Shown one piece after another: positions 1 to 7,886 of a stretch of 64,000 nt of DNA; the stretch's first letter is position 1; every line of letters begins with the position of its first letter. Both the position numbers and the translations under genes were made by a program. The notes under the pieces are model-generated. The model was not told the origin of the DNA. It ran no database searches and worked only from the letters and a program-made list of their open reading frames with translations. The DNA is taken from NCBI GenBank assembly GCA_958366705.1, contig CATXCB010000001.1:62001-126000 (forward strand). Reading direction: 5' to 3'. The stretch is from an uncultured bacterium. Its GTDB lineage: Bacteria; Cyanobacteriota; Vampirovibrionia; Gastranaerophilales; Gastranaerophilaceae.

Positions 1-10
1 ATTAAATATC

Positions 11-39
11 TTGCCAAAACAACTAAAATACATTATACT
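11..39 (+). promoter_or_regulatory. Sigma-70-type promoter of leader element 1
   Basis: TTGCCA (11-16) and TATACT (34-39) are separated by exactly 17 bases. The same arrangement occurs in copy 2 (TTGCAA, 17 bases, TATACT), which supports a real promoter. Confidence 0.7.
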
Positions 40-70
40 AAAAACGTTGTAGAATAAATAAAAAGGAGTA

Positions 71-127
71 ATGAAAATGCTAAAATACAATAATAACAAG
101 AAAATCGGGGGGGGGGTAACCTTTTAA
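71..127 (+). CDS. Poly-G leader peptide of prepilin 1 (out of frame as assembled)
   Basis: A short frame starts at ATG 71 (or 77) after a good ribosome-binding site and reads MKMLKYNNNKKIGGGVTF before stopping at 125-127. The GGG codons come from ten consecutive G. With 11 or 8 G the frame would avoid this stop and continue without interruption into the prepilin frame that is open from before 196 to 1074. It is either the real start of that gene in an OFF state or a regulatory leader peptide. Similar peptides (MVKYSNSKKIGGGVTF and MVKCSNSKKIGGG) occur in the other two copies. Confidence 0.5.
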   Translation: MKMLKYNNNKKIGGGVTF

Positions 128-195
128 AGCTTTACTCCGACAACGTTCTAAGGTCTTTAAAGATATTTGTTTTAAATTGTTTTCCAAATCCAACC

Positions 196-1074
196 TTGCA
201 CAGTCATTCTGAACTTGTTTCAGAATCTAAAATAAAGAGTCATACCAAAAGATTCTTCGCATACGCTCAGAATGACGGATACAGTAGAACACATGTTTGT
301 CTTCAAAACCAACCCGACGGTCATACTGAGGCTTTAGCCGAAGTATCTAATAAACAAAACAGTAATAAGAGATTCTTCGGTCGCCAGCTCCCTCAGAATG
401 ACCGCGTTCACAACAAAGCCGCATTTACCCTAGCCGAAGTCCTCATTACTCTCGGTATAATAGGCATTGTGGCAGCCATTACAATTCCAATGCTTATGAC
501 AAAGTATGAAAAAATTAGAACAGTAAATCAATTAAAAAAAGTCTATTCTGAGTTATCTCAAGCTTTTAAAGCAGCTTCTGAGGACATGGATATATATTCT
601 TTAGGTAACAATTGGGATGATAGAACCGCAGTTGTAAAAGCATTAGAGCCATATATAAAGGTTATAAATATATATGATGTTAATAAAAATGGTGTTAAAC
701 CAATGTGTTATGACGCGGATATAAAATCTTCTGTTATTGGATACGGGCAATATGGTTGGTTTGATCAAGTTGGTGTGTCTTCTCCTTTTACAAGAAAAAC
801 AGCATCAATGAAACTTTTAAACGGTGCTTGTGTAGGATTTGATTTGAATGGATTAAGCCGTGCTGTTTATATTGATGTAAATGGCAGTTTGAGTCTTCCA
901 AATATTATTGGAAAAGATTTGTTTCTGTTTGAATTTACTTCAAATAATAGTTTTATTCCATCCGGGTATAGTCTGCCTTATTCTACAATTTCATCTGATT
1001 GTAATAAAGGTGGTAAAGGTCAATATTGCGCTGCAAGGATTATACGTGACGGATGGCAGATTACTTATTATTAG
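196..1074 (+). CDS. Prepilin-like protein with N-terminal methylation motif (copy 1)
   Basis: This is a type IV pilin / type II secretion pseudopilin-like protein. The class III signal motif FTLAEVLITLGIIG begins at residue 77 with Glu at +5. The residue before the cleavage point is Ala rather than the usual Gly. The mature part would be about 216 residues, with a hydrophobic N-terminal helix and a C-terminal IDVNG...PN..GKD signature shared with the other three prepilins here. Residues 1-75 are translated dispersed repeats (HSELVSES, FFAYAQND and similar), not a normal leader. The listed start is a TTG without a ribosome-binding site; the frame is open upstream to the poly-G run, so the true start may be the ATG at 71/77 after slippage. 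The gene converges on the histidine kinase gene. Confidence 0.75.
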   Translation: MHSHSELVSESKIKSHTKRFFAYAQNDGYSRTHVCLQNQPDGHTEALAEVSNKQNSNKRFFGRQLPQNDRVHNKAAFTLAEVLITLGIIGIVAAITIPMLMTKYEKIRTVNQLKKVYSELSQAFKAASEDMDIYSLGNNWDDRTAVVKALEPYIKVINIYDVNKNGVKPMCYDADIKSSVIGYGQYGWFDQVGVSSPFTRKTASMKLLNGACVGFDLNGLSRAVYIDVNGSLSLPNIIGKDLFLFEFTSNNSFIPSGYSLPYSTISSDCNKGGKGQYCAARIIRDGWQITYY

Positions 1075-1081
1075 GTTATAT

Positions 1082-2290
1082 CTATTTGTGCGGTAGTGTT
1101 ATTATGAATGTGCTGCCGCAGTTTAAGTTGCTTTCAACTTCTATTTTTCCACCGTGAAGTTTTATAAATTCTTTTGATATTGTTAATCCAAGACCTGTTG
1201 AGGCATCGGTTTTTGATAATGTATTTTGAATTTGATAGAATTTGTTAAATATTTTTTTATGAAATTTTTTGTCAATTCCTATTCCGTTATCTTTAATTTT
1301 TAAAGTAATGTTTTTATGATTTTGTTCTGCGGTTATTTTTATTTCAGAATTTTCTGGAGAAAATTTAATTGCGTTCCCAAGAATATTAAATAGCACTTGT
1401 TGAAGTTTTATGTAATCACCATTAAAAATTATTTCTTGTTCTATATTTTTGTGTATTTTTATATTTTTCTTTTCAAAAAGAGGGGTTAGGATATTACAAA
1501 CTTCGTCAATCAAGGTCGAAATATCTATAGTTGTAATATTAAGTTTAACCGTATGGGATTCAATTTTTGAAATATCCAGAATTTCGTTAATCATAGACAG
1601 CAGTTTTAACCCTGAAATCCTAATATCTTCAACGTATTCAGATTGCTTTTCGTTTAGTTCTCCAAAAATTTTATTTGATAAAAGTTCTGAAAATCCGATA
1701 ATTGAATTTAGCGGAGTTCGCAAGTCATGCGAGACATTTGCTATGAATTCATTTTGAAGTTTTTCATTCTCTTTAATCTTTTTATTCTGTTTTTTTATTG
1801 TTTCATAGGCTTTGTTAGTTTCTATTATGCCGTTTTGCAAGGCTTCAACCTGCATTTTTAGAACTTTTGAAATCTCAATGTCCTTTATCAGGTTAGAAAT
1901 AATAGAGGTACAGGTGTTGAAAATTGTTTCTTCATCCTCTGTAAAATCTGTATCTCTTGTTATAACAATAATTCCTAGAACTGCACCTTTCACAATAAGC
2001 CTTTTGGCAAGGAGTCCGGAGTTTATGTTGAGCAGAGTCTGCAGTTCAGCTACAGGTTCAGGTTTTGAAGTGTCATAGATTTGAGAGGATAATTCATTCC
2101 CAATTTTTATATCTTCATGTGAAGTAAAATTTGTTTCGAATTCCAGAGAAAGTGTATTTGGTGTCAGGTAAAAAATTGCAGCAGAATTAAACGATATAAT
2201 TTCATTCAAAACATCAAAAATACCATCCGCGTTTTGCGAAAAATTAATTTCATAGAATTTATTTAGTTTTTCTACTGCATTTTTAAACAC
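1082..2290 (-). CDS. Cytoplasmic GAF-domain sensor histidine kinase
   Basis: A 402-residue two-component sensor kinase. Residues ~20-140 look like a GAF-type sensing domain. A coiled-coil linker at ~145-180 leads to the phosphoacceptor box SHDLRTPLN with His188. The catalytic part shows the N box (NILGNAIKFSPE), G1 (DNGIGI) and G2 (GLGLTISKEF). No membrane segment is seen, so the signal is probably intracellular. It starts at GTG, four bases downstream of the hpt stop, as the last gene of a long minus-strand operon. No response regulator lies next to it, so its partner is encoded elsewhere. Confidence 0.88.
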   Translation of the reverse strand: MFKNAVEKLNKFYEINFSQNADGIFDVLNEIISFNSAAIFYLTPNTLSLEFETNFTSHEDIKIGNELSSQIYDTSKPEPVAELQTLLNINSGLLAKRLIVKGAVLGIIVITRDTDFTEDEETIFNTCTSIISNLIKDIEISKVLKMQVEALQNGIIETNKAYETIKKQNKKIKENEKLQNEFIANVSHDLRTPLNSIIGFSELLSNKIFGELNEKQSEYVEDIRISGLKLLSMINEILDISKIESHTVKLNITTIDISTLIDEVCNILTPLFEKKNIKIHKNIEQEIIFNGDYIKLQQVLFNILGNAIKFSPENSEIKITAEQNHKNITLKIKDNGIGIDKKFHKKIFNKFYQIQNTLSKTDASTGLGLTISKEFIKLHGGKIEVESNLNCGSTFIITLPHK

Positions 2291-2293
2291 TTT

Positions 2294-2830
2294 TTACGCC
2301 ATTTCTTTATAACCGATATAGCGAAGGTTTCTATAATACCCTTCAAAGTCCAAACCATAGCCTACTACAAATTTATCATCTACTTCAAATCCGTAATAAT
2401 CAGGTTCAATGTCAACTTTTCTTGTAATTTTTTTATCTAATAATGAACAAAATTTAATTGATTTTGCATTAAAATTGCAGTGCATAAAATCCATTAAAAA
2501 TTTTGCAGTTAACCCTGTATCCACAATGTCTTCTATAATTAAAACATTTTTACCGTTCAAATCAGGAAGTTTGATATCTACAGCATTTACTTTGCCGGAG
2601 GTTGTAGTTGAATGTCCGTAGCTGGAAAGTCTTATGAATTCCATTTGCAAAGGCATATCGAGATTTTTTACAAGGTCGATTGCAAACATTACTGCACCTT
2701 TTAAAACGCAGATTGCCACGACTTCTTCACCATTGTAGAATTTATTCATTTCGTCAGCCAGTTCTTTGATTCTTGTTTGCAGCTGTTCTTCGCTGAATAG
2801 CACTTTTAAATCTTCAATTTTAATATCCAT
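2294..2830 (-). CDS. hpt: Hypoxanthine phosphoribosyltransferase
   Basis: A purine-salvage enzyme that joins hypoxanthine or guanine to PRPP to give IMP or GMP. The 178-residue length is normal for the family. The PRPP-binding loop VLIIEDIVDTG (residues ~96-106) and the C-terminal KFVVGYGLDFEGYYRNL segment are diagnostic. The start has an AGAGGG ribosome-binding site five bases upstream. It directly follows tilS, a pairing common in many bacteria, where ftsH often comes next; here a histidine kinase takes that place. Confidence 0.95.
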   Translation of the reverse strand: MDIKIEDLKVLFSEEQLQTRIKELADEMNKFYNGEEVVAICVLKGAVMFAIDLVKNLDMPLQMEFIRLSSYGHSTTTSGKVNAVDIKLPDLNGKNVLIIEDIVDTGLTAKFLMDFMHCNFNAKSIKFCSLLDKKITRKVDIEPDYYGFEVDDKFVVGYGLDFEGYYRNLRYIGYKEMA

Positions 2831-2853
2831 TATGCCCTCTTTCTTTTTGTTTT

Positions 2854-4191
2854 TTATGATTCTTTTTTATAAAATTTTATAATGTGTGTTGGTCTTTTTA
2901 TTACTTTTATTTTATCACTTATTCCTAAACCGATTGCCCAGAGAATTTCTTTACCTTGAGTTAAAAATAACAGGTTATTTTTTTTGTGGTTTGGGATTTT
3001 TTTTGAATTAAGATATTTTTTTAATTTTTGAGTTCCTTTGAGTCCAAATGGTTGAATTATGTCTCCATCTTGCCTAGTACGAATTTCAAAATCTATACTT
3101 AAATTTTCAAGATTTATGTATGCAAAATTTTCAGTTTCCCGTGGATAGTTTTTTACGGCTTCTGTATATTTTTGCAGTTCAAAAATATATCCGCAAGAAT
3201 TGTAAATACCTTCTTTGGTAATTTTGAATTCCGGCAGGGTTTCTACTTTTTTATCAATAATTTCAATGATTTTGTCATTTGTGAATATCCACAAATTTGT
3301 TGTTAGAGAACAGGTTTTTCCGGATTTAGAATATGCATTTTTGAGGATAAAATCTTTGATTTTTAAAATTTTTGTTCTATCGTAATCCAAGTTATGTTTG
3401 ATAAAAAGGTTATAAACAATTCGTGATTGAACAGAGGAAGAAAGCTGTATAAACTCTTGAGTTTTTAGTTTTTTATTTTTTGAAATTTTGTCAGATATCT
3501 GTTTTATGTATTCTTCAACAATTTCAGTTTCTTCTTTTGCGACAGTGGAGAGTGTGGAAATTGTTTCAATAATATTTGGATTGATTTTTTCTAAAATAGG
3601 AATCACTTCGGCTCTGATGAAGTTTCGTTTATATTTTGTATCATAATTTGAGCTGTCATTATTCGGGGTTAAGTTATTTGTTTTACAATAGTTTTCAATT
3701 TCATTTCTTGTAACTTCTAAAAGCGGTCTGTAATAATTCCCGCGGTTTTCAGCGATTCCTTGCAACCCTGAAACACCTGTACCTTTGCAGATTCGATATA
3801 GCAAAGTTTCTACATTATCGTTTTTGTTATGTGCTGTAAATATAATTTTACTGTTAAATTTCTCAGCACAAGTTTCAAAGAAGTCGTATCTGGCTTCTCT
3901 TGCTGCGGTTTCTGTATGTGGTATGTTTTTGTTTAATTTTTCACTATAGAATTCTATATTGTTATTTTCGCAGAACTTTCTGCAATTTTTTTCTTCTGAG
4001 TCGCTTTCAACTCCTCGCCAATTATGGTTAAGATGAATTGCAATAATTTTATTTTTAGTGATTTTTTGTAGGGAGTCCAGCAGACACATTGAATCATAAC
4101 CGCCTGAAAAACCTACAAGAAAAACTTCCTGAGGTTTATTCAATTTATGTTTTTGCAAAAATAATTCAATTGTTTGATGAATTTTATTCAT
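2854..4191 (-). CDS. tilS: tRNA(Ile)-lysidine synthase
   Basis: This enzyme adds lysine to C34 of the CAU-anticodon tRNA-Ile so that it reads AUA; it is essential in most bacteria. The N-terminal ATP-pyrophosphatase loop is SGGYDS (residues 29-34), followed by HLNHNWRG and the AAREARYDFF segment typical of TilS. Residues beyond ~360 form the tRNA-binding C-terminal region (RTRQDGDIIQPFGLKGTQKLKKYL). The frame is open 40 codons further upstream, but those codons lie inside the preceding gene and are not TilS-like. The ATG at 4191 lies five bases after the upstream stop and gives 445 residues. Confidence 0.93.
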   Translation of the reverse strand: MNKIHQTIELFLQKHKLNKPQEVFLVGFSGGYDSMCLLDSLQKITKNKIIAIHLNHNWRGVESDSEEKNCRKFCENNNIEFYSEKLNKNIPHTETAAREARYDFFETCAEKFNSKIIFTAHNKNDNVETLLYRICKGTGVSGLQGIAENRGNYYRPLLEVTRNEIENYCKTNNLTPNNDSSNYDTKYKRNFIRAEVIPILEKINPNIIETISTLSTVAKEETEIVEEYIKQISDKISKNKKLKTQEFIQLSSSVQSRIVYNLFIKHNLDYDRTKILKIKDFILKNAYSKSGKTCSLTTNLWIFTNDKIIEIIDKKVETLPEFKITKEGIYNSCGYIFELQKYTEAVKNYPRETENFAYINLENLSIDFEIRTRQDGDIIQPFGLKGTQKLKKYLNSKKIPNHKKNNLLFLTQGKEILWAIGLGISDKIKVIKRPTHIIKFYKKES

Positions 4192-4196
4192 AATAA

Positions 4197-5561
4197 TTAT
4201 TGTTCGATTGCAGAATGTTTTTTGATACCTTCTCTTAATTCCACAACGTCTGTTCCAAGCTGTTCTAGAGCTTGCATTGCAAGGGATGTTGGTTCGGTTG
4301 TTATAGCCCATAAAAGGTCAGAAGATTCTATTTTAGTTTTATTAGCTTTTTTGGCATGCTCCCAGGCTGTTTCCAAAACTCTTTTGGCTCGTTTGGTGAA
4401 TACTATTTCATTTTCAAAGTATTCATTTCCGAAGCCAATAATTTTTTCAACAACGATTCTGGCATCTCGAATATTAATTCCTAATTCATTAAGTACTATT
4501 GCGCCTATACCTGTAGCTTCTCCTATTATACCCAGCAGAAACATTTCTGTTCCTACTATGCCTTTCCCTAATCTTCTGGCTTCTTGTTTTGCGAGTCGCA
4601 ATATTGTAAGGGTTTCCGGCATTTGTTTTTCTATTGGTTTTATTATTCCATGGGCTAAGTCATCATCATTGATTTTTAACTCTTTAAATATGTTGTAGGC
4701 AACCCCTTTTTTAGTTTTTAGTAAACCGAGAATCATATGTTCCGGTAAGACTTCAGATGAGCCAAGTTCTTTTGCTGTTTGAAGAGCTAAACTCATTGCT
4801 GTAAATGCATTTGGTGTAAAAACAATTTGTCTGCCTTCGTATTCAGCCTGACGGGATTGGATTTTTGACAATTTTTCCTCAAAAAGTTCTTCTGTAACTC
4901 CAAAATCAGCCAGTATTTTGGTAAGATTAGAATCTTTGTCTTCCAGTATTGATGAAATAATTTGTTCTGTGCCTAGAATTTCATAACCGGAGGTTGACAG
5001 TTTTGATACAGCTCTTTCAAACACTTTAGAGGATTCTTTGTTATCAAATAAAGAATCTGTTTCTTGAGTCAGATTTACTTCCTTTTCTCTATTTTCATCA
5101 AGTTCAGGGTGCATATCCTGTTTGGTTTTGCGTTGAACGAGTTTTTCTATTAGTGGTTTTGATTTTTCAATATCAAAATTTAAGTGTTCCAGATATTCAG
5201 AGATTTTGGAATGTTTGTCGTTTATTGCAGCAAGAACAAGATGTTCGTAATGTACAGTTGGACTTCCTGACTTTTCAACAAGATCCATTGTTTGCTGCAA
5301 GATTCGTTTGAAATCTTCACTGAATGGTATTGAAGAATTCATATCTGCCTCTTCCATATTCAAAGTAAGATATATTTCTTCAGCCAGTCTTTCGTAAGTC
5401 AGATTGTATGATTTAAAAATCTTTGCGCAGAATCCTTTTGTTTCTTTTACGAGAGCGAGCAATAAGTGTTCTGATAAGACTTTATCAGAGTGATCATAAA
5501 TTGCTATATTCTGTGCTTCAACTATTACATTAAGAGCTTTTTCAGTGAATTTTTCAAACAA
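4197..5561 (-). CDS. Clp_N-repeat protein without ATPase
   Basis: A 454-residue protein built only of Clp N-terminal repeats of the ClpA/ClpC type. I count six copies, beginning near residues 3, 83, 178, 247, 318 and 388, which makes three double Clp_N domains. Typical pieces are LSEHLLLALV, LPEHMILGLL and GTEMFLLGII. No Walker A/B motif or AAA+ module is present, so it cannot be the unfoldase itself. In ClpC this domain binds substrates and adaptors; a multi-domain version without a motor could be an adaptor, a substrate collector or a scaffold. It sits between the DUF1292 gene and tilS in the same operon as a stand-alone ClpX-type zinc finger. The function is inferred. Confidence 0.85.
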   Translation of the reverse strand: MFEKFTEKALNVIVEAQNIAIYDHSDKVLSEHLLLALVKETKGFCAKIFKSYNLTYERLAEEIYLTLNMEEADMNSSIPFSEDFKRILQQTMDLVEKSGSPTVHYEHLVLAAINDKHSKISEYLEHLNFDIEKSKPLIEKLVQRKTKQDMHPELDENREKEVNLTQETDSLFDNKESSKVFERAVSKLSTSGYEILGTEQIISSILEDKDSNLTKILADFGVTEELFEEKLSKIQSRQAEYEGRQIVFTPNAFTAMSLALQTAKELGSSEVLPEHMILGLLKTKKGVAYNIFKELKINDDDLAHGIIKPIEKQMPETLTILRLAKQEARRLGKGIVGTEMFLLGIIGEATGIGAIVLNELGINIRDARIVVEKIIGFGNEYFENEIVFTKRAKRVLETAWEHAKKANKTKIESSDLLWAITTEPTSLAMQALEQLGTDVVELREGIKKHSAIEQ

Positions 5562-5581
5562 AACATTATTCCTTATTTTTA

Positions 5582-5863
5582 TTATTCGTCTTCTTCTACG
5601 TCTTCGCTTGTAGTATCAAGGCTTTCAATATATTCTGAAACTTTTTCGAATTCTTCATCATCTTCAATAGTTTCAAAATAGCTTTCTTCACCTTCTTCTG
5701 TGTATCTCATAAGAACAACTTCCGGTTCTTCATCTTCTGAATCTGCTTCAAGTAGCAATGCATATTGCTTATTTTCAAACTCTACAATATCGTATAATTC
5801 ACATTTGATGACTGTGCCATCATCATCTGTAATTTCAATTAAGTTTTCATTTTCTTCTGTCAT
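5582..5863 (-). CDS. DUF1292 (YrzB-like) acidic protein
   Basis: A small, very acidic 93-residue protein beginning MTEENENLIEITDDDGT, with the KQYALLL and EVVLMRY strands typical of DUF1292. Family members often lie beside ruvX/yqgF, as here (17 bases after ruvX). The biochemical role is unknown. The C-terminal tail is almost entirely Asp, Glu, Ser and Thr. The start has an AAGGAG-type site. Confidence 0.85.
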   Translation of the reverse strand: MTEENENLIEITDDDGTVIKCELYDIVEFENKQYALLLEADSEDEEPEVVLMRYTEEGEESYFETIEDDEEFEKVSEYIESLDTTSEDVEEDE

Positions 5864-5880
5864 GTTTTTCTCCTTTATTT

Positions 5881-6285
5881 TTATTTATTTCTTGCTAAGT
5901 ATTGTTCTAGTATAATACAAGCACTTTCAATATCAACTAATCCTTTATCTTTGCGAAAGTCTATTTTTTTGTTTCTGAGATTTTCTTCTGCAGTGTCTGA
6001 TGTCAGGCGTTCATCTTCAAAAATTATTTCATAGCCTTGAAGTTTCGAAGCGAATTCTTCGCAGTTTTGGGCTTGAAACCCTTTTGAACCGTCCATGTTA
6101 AGCGGAATTCCAACAACGATTTTTTTTACATTGTTTTCTTTTGCTATTTTGTATATGGCTTCAATAGCTTTATTTTCCGGCTCTCTGGATATGTATGAAT
6201 GCCCGTTGGAAAGCATTAAAAGATAATCGCTAAGGGCAATTCCGATTCTTTTTGTTCCGATATCCAGTGCCATAACTTTATACAT
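5881..6285 (-). CDS. ruvX: Holliday junction resolvase-like protein RuvX/YqgF
   Basis: A RNase H-fold protein of the YqgF family, implicated in pre-16S rRNA 5' processing and proposed as a Holliday junction resolvase. MALDIGTKRIGIALSD carries the first catalytic Asp, followed by VVGIPLNMDGS and FEDERLTS, all family hallmarks. I start at ATG 6285, which overlaps the previous stop by eight bases and has a GGGTGG site upstream (134 residues). An in-frame ATG at 6306 would add seven residues. Confidence 0.9.
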   Translation of the reverse strand: MYKVMALDIGTKRIGIALSDYLLMLSNGHSYISREPENKAIEAIYKIAKENNVKKIVVGIPLNMDGSKGFQAQNCEEFASKLQGYEIIFEDERLTSDTAEENLRNKKIDFRKDKGLVDIESACIILEQYLARNK

Positions 6286-7879
6286 TTTCCACCCACTTTT
6301 CTTCAATATATTGAATTTTTAACTCAATTTCACTATCTGACAAATGGTGGATATTGATATCTTTGTTGTATTTTATTGTCGTCAAATATTCATAGATACT
6401 TCGTTTTATGATACTTTTGAATAATTCTTCCAAAAGTCTTTCGTCTTGAGATAGTCCATAGACAAGTGAGGCTTCGTCATCTTTGCCTATAGAATATTTT
6501 ATATAAGCTGACATTATCAGTTTTTGTATCCATGAAGCTTTTTCTTCCGGATAGAAGATTTTTTCTATATGTTTTTCTAATAATTCATCTAAATTATTGT
6601 TTGTTTTTAATTCTTCTAAGAGTTCTTCAAATTCATCGCTGTAGTTTGCATCCAAAAACCAGTGAGAAGAAATTTTCATTTCTGAAAGTTTATCAATGAT
6701 TAAAGAATCATTTTTTGCAGGTATAATTTGTTCTTTTAGAATTTGTTCGACTGGTTCGACGTCAGAATCTATATCGATAAGCAGATTTTTCCAACAAACA
6801 TACTCATAAGGCAGTTTCCAATCATTATTGTTTCGTTCAATTGTAGTTTTTTCAGCATTGTTTAAAATGGTTTTAAATGCTTCCGGTGGTATGTCTACAG
6901 TTTTTTCGTCACGCAGAAATCTTTCTAAGATTTTGTCGCATTCAAACTGGGAAATATCAAAGAAGCCAAAGCAGTCTTTAATTCCTGTGTCACTATTTAT
7001 AACAATCGAAACGAATCTGATTCTGTCTTCGTCTGTTTTTCTTGTGAAAATCAGTGCCTGATCGCCATGTCCGTCAGGATAAGTTACATAAAACTTATTT
7101 GGCTTGCTGTTTGAGAGAATTTTTTTATAAAAATCTTTTGTGTTATCTTCTCTTATGCCTGAAATTTTTAGGGTAGAGAGGCTTTTTCTGATATTTTGAT
7201 ATAATTCTCCTTTTGAGACTTTTTGCATTTCTTCCAGTACATGCAGTGCTAATTGAGATTTTGTTTCCCCAAGAAGGTGTAATGCTTCCAACCCTGCAGG
7301 GCTGTTAGGTTCTGATACGAATACAGGAATCAGAATATTCGCCAGTGCATCGTCAGAAAAATCTTTGCCGAAAGAGTTTAGTAATGTTATTTTATCCTGT
7401 ACTCTGATTGAAGCCAGAAAGTCCATAAAGTCGATTTGAACTTCTGGATTTATTATTGCGGTATTCAATAATTGTTTTGTGTTTTCATCTAGAATGTCTG
7501 TGGAATCTCCAAGATATTCTTCACAAGTTTCGTAAGACCAATCAGAATCAAGTTCACGCAGTAGATTGAGAATAGTTATTTTAACTTCACTTTGGAGATT
7601 TTGATTTTTTAGAGTTTCCCATAATTTATTTATGAGTTCTTGTTTAGGGGTATAGTGTTCCAATAGAAAACAAATAACCGGAATTTTTTCAATATTTGAA
7701 TTTACAAGCTCTTTAAACAAAATTTTAGACAAAATTGTTTTATCTTCTTGTCCGTCAAGTATTTCAAAATCTGCAAGACAATTTTGAATATCATTAACTG
7801 AATGGATTTTTGATAATAGATTTGTAATAGCTGATTTCAACTCAAAAGGATTAAGTTGTTTAAATTTCGAGCCTGTCAT
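6278..7879 (-). CDS. HEAT-like repeat protein of unknown function
   Basis: I do not recognise this ~533-residue soluble protein. The N-terminal half (to ~230) is helical and HEAT-like, for example PNSPAGLEALHLLGETKSQLALHVLEEM. A mixed region follows with YVTYPDGHGDQALIFTRKTD and GIKDCFGFFDIS, then an acidic helical C-terminus. It lies between the zinc-finger gene and ruvX, overlapping ruvX by eight bases, so it is co-expressed with them. The ATG at 7879 falls just after the upstream stop; an ATG at 7912 inside that gene is also possible. Confidence 0.75.
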   Translation of the reverse strand: MTGSKFKQLNPFELKSAITNLLSKIHSVNDIQNCLADFEILDGQEDKTILSKILFKELVNSNIEKIPVICFLLEHYTPKQELINKLWETLKNQNLQSEVKITILNLLRELDSDWSYETCEEYLGDSTDILDENTKQLLNTAIINPEVQIDFMDFLASIRVQDKITLLNSFGKDFSDDALANILIPVFVSEPNSPAGLEALHLLGETKSQLALHVLEEMQKVSKGELYQNIRKSLSTLKISGIREDNTKDFYKKILSNSKPNKFYVTYPDGHGDQALIFTRKTDEDRIRFVSIVINSDTGIKDCFGFFDISQFECDKILERFLRDEKTVDIPPEAFKTILNNAEKTTIERNNNDWKLPYEYVCWKNLLIDIDSDVEPVEQILKEQIIPAKNDSLIIDKLSEMKISSHWFLDANYSDEFEELLEELKTNNNLDELLEKHIEKIFYPEEKASWIQKLIMSAYIKYSIGKDDEASLVYGLSQDERLLEELFKSIIKRSIYEYLTTIKYNKDINIHHLSDSEIELKIQYIEEKWVENV

Positions 7880-7886
7880 AAAATTT

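Larger units (their letters stand above)
1..180 (+). repeat. Leader element copy 1 (promoter + start + poly-G)
   Basis: This is one of three copies of a dispersed element; the others are at 25545-25714 and 45626-45784. It holds a promoter (11-39), an AAGGAG ribosome-binding site (63-68), ATG codons at 71 and 77, a run of ten G (107-116) and a conserved tail ending in TTTTAAATTG near 180. All copies stand directly upstream of a prepilin-like gene. GGAGTAA (66-72) can pair with TTACTCC (132-138), and AACGTTGT (44-51) with ACAACGTT (140-147), so the ribosome-binding site could be masked by the tail. No transposase or terminal repeat is seen, so spread by gene duplication is as likely as mobility. 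Confidence 0.8.

Noticed and set aside
1..180. Leader element as an insertion sequence
   Set aside because: No transposase, terminal inverted repeats or target duplications are visible in any of the three copies.
4192..4311. 40-codon N-terminal extension of tilS
   Set aside because: These codons overlap the 3' end of the Clp_N-repeat gene in another frame and do not resemble TilS; ATG 4191 is the natural start.
4174..4698. Plus-strand 174-codon frame
   Set aside because: It lies wholly opposite the Clp_N repeat and tilS genes, whose repeats and motifs are clear.
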